Shown one piece after another: positions 1 through 5,934 of a DNA stretch of 20,421 nt. The position numbers and the translations under genes are program-made. Each line of letters opens with the position of its first letter. Positions within the stretch are counted from its first letter, which is position 1. This DNA comes from a virus: IMG/VR virus record IMGVR_UViG_3300044733_003885, positions 1 through 20,421 of that record; one strand, given 5' to 3'. Under the pieces are notes generated by a model, which saw nothing but the letters and a program-made list of their open reading frames with translations, was not told where the DNA came from and searched no databases.

Positions 1-920
1 CCACCTTGTTTTACAAGATTAGCATCCTTCATAACTTTAATCCAACTACTAAAGTCGGCAATTCCGCTGTCATAATAGATATCAAATGCAGCTTGACGTT
101 GTGGTGGACCCATACGATTCTTAATCACAACGGCTTTACACTCGTTACCAATGACAACTTCACCCTTCTTTAGTTTGCCTGTATTGTTCAAACGTACACG
201 AACACTGCAATGATAAGCTAGAGCCTTACCACCACTTACTACATACTTGTCACCAAATGCCATAGCATTTAGATTTTGACGTAACTGATTAGTAAAGATC
301 AACAATACCTTTTGACGACCAATCATGTTGGTAATCTTACGCATTGCTTTGCTAATAATAATTGACTTACCAGTAGCATAACCATCCTTACCATGATCAC
401 TTTCTAGTTCTGCTTTTGTAGAAGCAGCTGCGACAGAATCAACAATAATTGTTAATAGCAAATCTGGATAATCCTTACGGATAAACGTAATTGCTTTTTC
501 AATTCTGTCGAAGATATCTTCTACAGTCTCAGCTTGAGAATACATTAACTTGCTTTTAGCCAAGTCAACTCCCAAACTCTTCCAGAATTCTCTGGATTCA
601 GAGTTTTCTGTGTCAATGAATAGTGCTTTACCACCCTTTCGTTGAGTATCTGCAACAATGTGCGCACAGACCAAACTTTTTCCAGTTCCTTCAAGGCCTG
701 TTAATTCAACGATACGTCCCACTGGCAAACCGCCGTGAGGACGATTACTAATCGCTAAATCAAGCATTGATGAACCAGTGCTTACCCAATCACTAATTGT
801 TGATGGATCTTCTTGTTCATCCAAAAAGAACGCAACTTTACCACCTTCTTTATTGGATTTATTGAGTTCATCTGCCAATCTTTCTAGCAGATCATCTTTT
901 TCTGTTGTTTTCTTTGCCAT
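1..920 (-). CDS. recA: RecA/UvsX-family recombinase (3' end outside window)
   Basis: This is an ATP-dependent strand-exchange recombinase that would act in phage recombination-dependent replication and repair together with the SSB encoded just upstream. Translation from the ATG at 920 gives 306 residues with no stop before the window edge, so the C-terminus is missing. Visible motifs are a Walker A loop GLEGTGKS at about residues 75-82, a Walker B strand LLLTIIVD at about 154-161, and the RecA-type stretch with FTNQLR followed by VSGGKAL near residues 210-235 (L2 and its flanks). The Walker A is closer to bacterial RecA (GPESSGKT type) than to T4 UvsX. No Shine-Dalgarno is evident before the ATG (TATATACGTT precedes it). 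It is visibly less AT-rich than most of the window, as is the SSB gene. The family call is secure; whether to name it RecA or UvsX is a matter of convention. Confidence 0.93.
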   Translation of the reverse strand, partial: MAKKTTEKDDLLERLADELNKSNKEGGKVAFFLDEQEDPSTISDWVSTGSSMLDLAISNRPHGGLPVGRIVELTGLEGTGKSLVCAHIVADTQRKGGKALFIDTENSESREFWKSLGVDLAKSKLMYSQAETVEDIFDRIEKAITFIRKDYPDLLLTIIVDSVAAASTKAELESDHGKDGYATGKSIIISKAMRKITNMIGRQKVLLIFTNQLRQNLNAMAFGDKYVVSGGKALAYHCSVRVRLNNTGKLKKGEVVIGNECKAVVIKNRMGPPQRQAAFDIYYDSGIADFSSWIKVMKDANLVKQG

Positions 921-936
921 AACGTATATAACTAGA

Positions 937-968
937 AAGCCGGTGGGGTATAAAAACTCCACCGGCTT
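937..968 (-). terminator. Hairpin between SSB and recombinase genes
   Basis: An inverted repeat GCCGGTGG...CCACCGGC (8 perfect GC-rich pairs, extended by an A-T pair series at the base and a G-U plus G-C pair at the loop) lies between the SSB stop and the recA ATG. Read on the minus strand it is followed by only a short TTTCTAG tract, so it may be a weak or leaky terminator that reduces readthrough from SSB into the recombinase gene. Read on the plus strand it is followed by a long T-rich run, so it could also stop antisense transcription. Confidence 0.6.
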
Positions 969-979
969 ATTTTTATTTT

Positions 980-1807
980 TTAGGAGTTAAACAAATCATC
1001 AAATGCTTGTTCTACACTATCCTTACCTTTTGCTTTAGCAGCAGTTGGTGAAGACGGAGCTGGAACAGCCTTTGCTGGCACATCAAATGGAGCTTCATCA
1101 TTTCCGTCAGATGGTGCAGCTGCGGTTGATACAGTTGCATCAGCTGATTCAGTATCTGGATTCAACCACTTATCCATAACTTCCTTAAGTTCTTCGTATG
1201 AGAGTTCTGGGAATAGATCCAAGATGTTTACTTGAGCCTTTAGTGCTTCAAGCAACTGACTGTTTTTTGGATCAACCGCAACACTCACATTTGGCTTAAC
1301 ACGAATGCTGGTTTCTGGGAAACTAGCTCCGCCTTCAGCTGTCTTGAATTCTACAACAATATCACGACCACTTGTTAGATCGGTAATATCACCGAAGTCA
1401 GGATCGCTGATGATCGATAAAAGTTCTTGATAAACTTGCTTACCAAAGCCCCAGAACTTAACTCCTTCGTGTTCCTCGCCACGTACAATTACAGGAGCAA
1501 ATGTACGCATCTTTGGTTCCATCTTACGACCCATCTGCCAATCTTCCTTAGAACCAGTCTTCTTCAAACGGTTACTAAACTCAACGATTGGATCTGGGCG
1601 ACCAAAACTATCAGGAGACAGATAGGTCTTGTTGTTGATGTTATAATGGAACTTTAGTTCGATGAACGGATTATCAGGTTCGTACTTATAAGGAACGATA
1701 CGAACTACTTGTTTACCGGGCTTTGGTTTCCAAATCAAGTTAGATTTTTGATTTGTGTTTGAAAGGGAGTTCAAACGACTCTTTAGCTTACTAATGTCTA
1801 ATGCCAT
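980..1807 (-). CDS. 32: gp32-like single-stranded DNA-binding protein
   Basis: This is a single-strand DNA-binding protein of the T4 gp32 type, which coats ssDNA at replication forks and in recombination intermediates and works with the RecA/UvsX protein encoded next to it. The 275-residue product has a basic N-terminal arm (MALDISKLKSRLNSL), an OB-fold-like core with VVRIVPYK, FHYNI and KFWGFGKQVY segments, and an Ala/Pro/Ser-rich linker. It ends in an acidic tail (DSVEQAFDDLFNS), the family's usual protein-interaction tip. T4 gp32 is about 300 residues, so length fits. The leader is unusual: a hairpin and four near-identical TTAATT-type repeats sit before the ATG, without a Shine-Dalgarno. 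T4 gp32 represses its own translation through a structured, AU-rich leader, so autogenous control is a reasonable inference here. Base composition is less AT-rich than the neighbouring genes. Confidence 0.9.
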   Translation of the reverse strand: MALDISKLKSRLNSLSNTNQKSNLIWKPKPGKQVVRIVPYKYEPDNPFIELKFHYNINNKTYLSPDSFGRPDPIVEFSNRLKKTGSKEDWQMGRKMEPKMRTFAPVIVRGEEHEGVKFWGFGKQVYQELLSIISDPDFGDITDLTSGRDIVVEFKTAEGGASFPETSIRVKPNVSVAVDPKNSQLLEALKAQVNILDLFPELSYEELKEVMDKWLNPDTESADATVSTAAAPSDGNDEAPFDVPAKAVPAPSSPTAAKAKGKDSVEQAFDDLFNS

Positions 1808-1870
1808 AATTTATTTAATTGTTTAATTGTTAATTAGTTAATTATTTTAACCGAATCACTCGACTCGGTT
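1808..1870 (-). promoter_or_regulatory. Candidate translational operator in SSB leader
   Basis: On the minus strand, directly before the SSB ATG, there is a hairpin (stem AACCGA/TCGGTT, 10-base loop, 1849-1870). It is followed by about 40 bases of A/T with four tandem units of the form AATTAAC or AATTAAA. T4 gene 32 mRNA carries a 5' structure followed by UUAAA repeats to which gp32 binds cooperatively to shut off its own translation. The layout here is similar. No pseudoknot partner for the loop was found by eye, so the resemblance is one of architecture, not of sequence. Confidence 0.45.
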
Positions 1871-1888
1871 TATAACCAACCTAAAATC

Positions 1889-1898
1889 AGTGTACACT
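1889..1898. repeat. Perfect 10-bp palindrome AGTGTACACT
   Basis: The palindrome AGTGTACACT lies in the 124-base gap upstream of the SSB gene, downstream (on the minus strand) of a TTGACT hexamer at 1917-1922 that could be a -35 element. No convincing -10 goes with it at normal spacing. It may be an operator, or a chance palindrome. Confidence 0.25.
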
Positions 1899-1931
1899 AG
1901 GTACAAACTGAAATCAAGTCAAAAATATATA

Positions 1932-2327
1932 TCAAACTTCGGAGATAGAAAACAGTTTTAATGGAACTATTTTTACACCAATTTCATTGGTCAAAATAAT
2001 ACTGTTTTTATATAAATCCCAATTTAATTGAAAACTTTTATCAAATGTGCCGTTGTTTTCGTCGGCGATTAACTTATTCATTGCATTAAGAGTATACAAT
2101 GTATTTGTTTGTTTTTTTCTATGAATACTTATGGTGCCTTTATAACGATTAATTTGATCACGTTTTTCTACGTTAAATGTTAAATACAATTCCCGCAAAT
2201 TATTTTCATTAGCAAATATAAAGATCTTGTTATCAATCAAATTATATTGGTTCGATATTTCTTTTATGACCTCGGTATATTGTAAACTATTTGAAAATGT
2301 ACAGAGTAGTTGTTTTTGTTCATTCAT
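1932..2327 (-). CDS. Small conserved-type hypothetical protein
   Basis: The 131-residue product is not recognised with certainty. It has no signal peptide, membrane segment or obvious catalytic motif. The N-terminal part (LLCTFSN...YTEVIKEISNQYNLIDNKIFIF) reads like an alpha/beta domain, and the middle holds a basic, polar stretch (ISIHRKKQTNTLYTLNAMNKLI). The gene begins 3 bases after the stop of the upstream 618-residue gene, so the two are probably co-transcribed and translationally coupled. The starting sequence ATGAATGAAC has two nearby ATGs in different frames; the first gives this product. Its stop is followed by the leader region of the SSB gene. It is a real gene by position and spacing, function unknown. 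Confidence 0.75.
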   Translation of the reverse strand: MNEQKQLLCTFSNSLQYTEVIKEISNQYNLIDNKIFIFANENNLRELYLTFNVEKRDQINRYKGTISIHRKKQTNTLYTLNAMNKLIADENNGTFDKSFQLNWDLYKNSIILTNEIGVKIVPLKLFSISEV

Positions 2328-2330
2328 GGT

Positions 2331-4187
2331 TTATGATAATACATCAACAAACCCAGCAAAATTTGCGCCTTCTTTTGCAACGAAATCTACCAGTACTTTG
2401 TTTGTTTTTTTATTTATTATTTTAACACTAACTTTACCAGGTTCATTTACAATATCAATGTCAGAAAAATCTAAAGATGGATGTTTGTCTATTATTTGTG
2501 ATTTACCGGCTTTAACCTGCTTTGGACCAACCAATGCCATTAAAAATTTAGTTTCTACATCCTCATATCCCATAATCTTTAATAAATTCTTAAGGAAAGT
2601 TTCTTTATTCTGGGGTGTTGATTTGTAAAAAGAATTAAGTTTATTAGCTACCTTTTCTGCTAAATATTGATTCAATGGATATCTTGCTTCTTCACGATCT
2701 GCTCTTAAAGATTTAATATAATCTTCATCTTCGCCATCAGCTTTTGCATGTTTAACAGCAAGATTTGTTTCCTTAGCAAGTTTGTCGAGTTGTTTAAATT
2801 TTGGATCAGATAATAGTTCTTTTGTAAATTTAACAGCTTCATCGTCTCCACACAAATTTCTCACCAAACTTGTTTTGGTGCTATTTGCCAAATTAACATT
2901 TTTTGTTTGATACATCTTGAGACTATATGCGTTCAAAATCTCTTCACCTGAGATTTTTTTCACTTTTAATCTTATATCAGCTTTAAACTCAGCTCCTTGT
3001 AAGAATGATTTATTATCGAGAAATATCTGTAGTATATTACCTTTGTTACTACCCACGGAATTTATAATGTAACTCGCCATATCATTACTTGCCAATGATA
3101 TTACAGATCGGATTTCTTCATATTTAGATCCAGCTGCAGTTTTTAATTTATTGTCCCAATTTTTTACTATAGATTCTAGTTCTGGGATATATTGTTTACC
3201 CTGTGCATCCAATTGAACAACTTTCATAACAGTTCCCTCATTTAAACTTTCGGTTAACACGACATCAACAGGAGTTTCATTTTTTTCAATCACATACTTT
3301 ACAGTTAAAGCTTCATTATAATTTCCTCTTATAGCTTCGATTGCTCCTTCTGTTTGTACAGATTGTGGAGATTCTATTCCACTCTTATCTTTAGCTATAG
3401 ATGCCGGAATCGTTACTTCAGTCACTTCACCAACGGAAAGATCGCTCATTGCGTTATCAACCAGTCCTTTAACTGTGTTTTTGAAATAAGATTTTACACC
3501 ATCCCAACTTTTTTTCAATAAAACTGTTACCTTTGTAAATAAAGATTCTTTTATAGAAATCACACTTCCTAACGTTTCATCAAATACTTGTTCTCCGATT
3601 AACTGACCTTCGGTATTAAACCAAATCATTCCCTTTCTATAGAAACCATACTTTTTAGCTTCATCTACACTATAATTTACTAAAGGAGTTTGCCCAATCA
3701 ATATAGCTTCTACACCCTTAGAATCTACTTGTTTTTCATTTGGAGTTCTATCATCTTTTTGTGTATCTACATTCTTATCAGAAAGTTCTTGATCAATAGA
3801 TACATCTTTTGGCTTTTCTACATCGGCGTTGTATATAGAATCCTCACTACCACCAGCTTTTACATCAGGTGGAGGAATTGTGAATATATTTGCATCTGAC
3901 TTTTTAGGATTTTCAGCAAAGTGTGTACCTTTATTTACAGCACGATCTTTATATTCTTTGCTTGGAAATGTTACAAGGATACCGTCCTTGTTATATGCTT
4001 GTCTTTCAGGAAATCTACCCGCTTCAAATAAGTTCGCTGTTTTCTCGACTACATAATTAACATCACAGCCGGCCTTTTCAAGATATTCTTGTAATACAAA
4101 AACGTGTTCTTGATTTCGAAAATCAAAAATACCATCCTTAATACGGCCGTCACAACAAATATCGTTAATTAGTGATTTAAAGTTCAT
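2331..4187 (-). CDS. Large protein of unknown function, possible nuclease-like core
   Basis: The 618-residue product has three visible parts. Residues 1-100 are a compact domain ending in ERQAYNKDGILVTFPSKEY and GTHFAENPKK, which has the look of a conserved phage domain. Residues 100-160 are a polar, Asp/Lys/Pro-rich linker. The C-terminal half contains GNYNEALT (about 289-296), then KADIRLKV (about 402-409) and, 20 residues later, YSLKMYQTKNVNLANS (about 421-436). A glutamate, an aspartate and an S-L-K triad in that order resembles the PD-(D/E)xK nuclease layout (E294, D404, K424), but this is inference from motif shape only. It could instead be a virion or DNA-metabolism protein with no nuclease activity. 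The ATG at 4187 follows AAAGG directly, too close for a normal ribosome site. Co-oriented with and just downstream of the polymerase-like gene. Confidence 0.7.
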   Translation of the reverse strand: MNFKSLINDICCDGRIKDGIFDFRNQEHVFVLQEYLEKAGCDVNYVVEKTANLFEAGRFPERQAYNKDGILVTFPSKEYKDRAVNKGTHFAENPKKSDANIFTIPPPDVKAGGSEDSIYNADVEKPKDVSIDQELSDKNVDTQKDDRTPNEKQVDSKGVEAILIGQTPLVNYSVDEAKKYGFYRKGMIWFNTEGQLIGEQVFDETLGSVISIKESLFTKVTVLLKKSWDGVKSYFKNTVKGLVDNAMSDLSVGEVTEVTIPASIAKDKSGIESPQSVQTEGAIEAIRGNYNEALTVKYVIEKNETPVDVVLTESLNEGTVMKVVQLDAQGKQYIPELESIVKNWDNKLKTAAGSKYEEIRSVISLASNDMASYIINSVGSNKGNILQIFLDNKSFLQGAEFKADIRLKVKKISGEEILNAYSLKMYQTKNVNLANSTKTSLVRNLCGDDEAVKFTKELLSDPKFKQLDKLAKETNLAVKHAKADGEDEDYIKSLRADREEARYPLNQYLAEKVANKLNSFYKSTPQNKETFLKNLLKIMGYEDVETKFLMALVGPKQVKAGKSQIIDKHPSLDFSDIDIVNEPGKVSVKIINKKTNKVLVDFVAKEGANFAGFVDVLS

Positions 4188-4191
4188 CCTT

Positions 4192-4211
4192 TATAAATAT
4201 ACATATAAATA
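4192..4211 (-). promoter_or_regulatory. Two TATTTATA boxes before the 618-residue gene
   Basis: On the minus strand two copies of TATTTATA (4192-4199 and 4204-4211), spaced 12 bases apart, lie just upstream of the ATG at 4187. The same box precedes five other genes of this window. The upstream copy is far enough from the ATG to serve as a -10 element; the nearer copy ends 4 bases from it. Confidence 0.4.
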
Positions 4212-4214
4212 TAT

Positions 4215-5513
4215 TTACAATTGGACTAATTTCAAATCATTATAATTATTTCCCGTGTAAGTCTTTACTTTAAACCGTTTGTTCTTGAATATTTCAATCA
4301 AATCAGCCACATCTTGTTTATCAACATCATTGTGTATATCAAACACAATTGAATCATATACATACAAAATCGGCACAATCTTTTTATTACTAACGAACTT
4401 AATACACTTACTCAAACTATCAATTCCATATTCAGTTTCAGCTGCCTGAATGATATACGCAAACAACTTGTTCTTATTCGCTCCCAATATATGTTTATTC
4501 GTAATCTTACGTTTATAAATAGGAGTGGTAACAAATCCTTTCTTTTCAAACGTATTCCAATATTTGTCTTTGAGTTCTTCTGTTTTTTTAAAATAATCTA
4601 TGTTTATATAAACATCACTTATTTGGCCATATAAATTGACCATCGTTAGTTTTTTAGCTTTACCAATCAACTCAGGCGTCACACAATCGGTATTGTAGTA
4701 CTGTTTAGCCAAATGTTCATAGATCGTTTCTTCCTCAGGCACTTTATAATCTACTAAATTAGCTACGATGTACGGATGAAATCCAGTAAAGTCAATCATC
4801 ATTAAATGTCCGTCGTTTCCATAACGAGACACAAAACTAGATCTACAACCATCATCTTTCTTCAAAGCAACATAATTTACACCATCATAAGAATTACTTG
4901 GTCTTCCCGTGGGATTATAGATATTGTAATTAGTATACACATAATCATCATATGTACGAGCTTTAAAATGTTGTTTAAACAAAGAATTGTCGATCTTTAA
5001 ACCATTCTTTTCAACTTCATACAGTGTATTAGTGATTACATCGTTAAAAAACTTGAAACAATATGTATTTGTTTCCTTTTCACAAAGATGTGCTATTTGT
5101 TGAACCTCTACATCAAATGATTCTTGATGAATAACAAACGGCACAATTATGTTAAAGTCTTTGATATTGTGATAATTGTTCTGCAAATGATCTTTGCAAA
5201 TAGAACTTGTTTCTTCTAGAATTTCATTGTTTTCAATAAAACCAAAAAGATTTACATCAATCAAATTACAATCAATCCAGTATTTGTAAGTCTTTTTGTT
5301 CTTTACGTAAACACTATACTTAGCATTTTCCAATTCATCTTTTAGTTCTTCAAATGTAGAATCTACAGCTAAATCGGTGTGACTGAAATTGTAATAGTAT
5401 TTCTTTTCTGTACCAAAATCGTAGATAAAAGCAGCGATAACCCCACCACATTTATTGTGGCAATTATTGTCTCTGGTTATTAATTTTAAATAGATTTTGG
5501 ATGAATACTTCAC
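4215..5513 (-). CDS. Family A DNA polymerase-like protein (polymerase domain only)
   Basis: The C-terminal two thirds match the DNA polymerase I (family A) fold. A TGRPSN motif is at about 202-207. Motif A is LMMIDFTGFHPYIVAN with catalytic Asp 241. The O-helix motif B is KAKKLTMVNLYG at about 285-296, with the expected Lys and Tyr-Gly. The helix NKLFAYIIQAAETEYG at about 347-362 corresponds to the usual N..IQ..A segment. Motif C is YVYDSIVFD with Asp 387. Both metal-binding aspartates are kept, but the usual His-Asp-Glu of motif C reads Tyr-Asp-Ser. Residues 1-150 show no recognisable 3'-5' or 5'-3' exonuclease motifs. At 432 residues it is much shorter than Pol I. The start is GTG (the ATG four bases upstream is followed at once by TGA). 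T4 relatives replicate with a family B polymerase, so this may be a repair enzyme, an alternative replicase or a diverged enzyme. Confidence 0.82.
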   Translation of the reverse strand: MKYSSKIYLKLITRDNNCHNKCGGVIAAFIYDFGTEKKYYYNFSHTDLAVDSTFEELKDELENAKYSVYVKNKKTYKYWIDCNLIDVNLFGFIENNEILEETSSICKDHLQNNYHNIKDFNIIVPFVIHQESFDVEVQQIAHLCEKETNTYCFKFFNDVITNTLYEVEKNGLKIDNSLFKQHFKARTYDDYVYTNYNIYNPTGRPSNSYDGVNYVALKKDDGCRSSFVSRYGNDGHLMMIDFTGFHPYIVANLVDYKVPEEETIYEHLAKQYYNTDCVTPELIGKAKKLTMVNLYGQISDVYINIDYFKKTEELKDKYWNTFEKKGFVTTPIYKRKITNKHILGANKNKLFAYIIQAAETEYGIDSLSKCIKFVSNKKIVPILYVYDSIVFDIHNDVDKQDVADLIEIFKNKRFKVKTYTGNNYNDLKLVQL

Positions 5514-5519
5514 ATCCTA

Positions 5520-5547
5520 ACTATACTACATAACCGACAATTGTCAA
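5520..5547 (-). promoter_or_regulatory. Sigma70-type promoter for the polymerase-like gene
   Basis: On the minus strand TTGACA (5542-5547) is followed after 16 bases by TATAGT (5520-5525), a near-perfect host-type promoter. The predicted transcription start falls at or beside the GTG start codon at 5513, so the message may be leaderless. The -35 is overlapped by the perfect palindrome GACAATTGTC (5536-5545), a possible operator. The only promoter-like element in the tail-to-replication switch, it suggests that the left-hand genes can be transcribed early, apart from the tail operon. Confidence 0.65.
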
Positions 5548-5934
5548 CTAGTATCCTCTCCAAAATTGTTTTGGGTTATTCAATATACGATCAATATTAG
5601 GAATCACTCGTTGTGCTTCTATGATACGATATCTGTTATAGTTAACAACTCCTACAACTTCTAGTAATTTACCGTTATATACGTCAAACTCTACACCTGT
5701 AATTTTCCAGTTGATCTTCACCTTTGTGAAGTATGAAGAATCAGTCATGTTATAATCTTTATAGTTGGTTTCTATTACTTCAAAGTAATTAATTCTCCCC
5801 ACGAAAAATCTGTTTATATAACCTTCGTCATAATCTTTTTGACTGATTGTAGGTGTATACGTAGACGGTTGTAAGTATTTATAACTGTTCAATCCTACTA
5901 TAGCTTGTGTTCTTGGAGGCGTATCGTATATCAT
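5548..5934 (-). CDS. Conserved-type small protein after the hub gene
   Basis: The reading frame is open from 6000, but the best start is the ATG at 5934, which overlaps the stop of the 991-residue gene as ATGA. That gives 128 residues beginning MIYDTPPRTQ and removes a Cys-rich N-terminus that is only a shadow of the overlapping gene. The product has a central part with DEGYINRFFVGRIN and YFTKVKINWKITG, and ends in NPKQFWRGY. The layout (a GY.xRFFV segment then an IKW.ITG segment) looks like a small phage protein often placed among structural genes, but I cannot name it. Translational coupling to the hub-like gene suggests a virion or tail-assembly role. No membrane segment or catalytic motif is seen. 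Confidence 0.75.
   Translation of the reverse strand: MIYDTPPRTQAIVGLNSYKYLQPSTYTPTISQKDYDEGYINRFFVGRINYFEVIETNYKDYNMTDSSYFTKVKINWKITGVEFDVYNGKLLEVVGVVNYNRYRIIEAQRVIPNIDRILNNPKQFWRGY

Noticed and set aside
1849-1870. Hairpin upstream of SSB as a terminator
   Set aside because: No T tract follows it on either strand; a leader structure fits better.
2227-2628. A 133-codon plus-strand open frame spanning two minus-strand genes
   Set aside because: It overlaps the ends of two well-supported genes, and its protein has low-complexity hydrophobic stretches typical of an antisense shadow.
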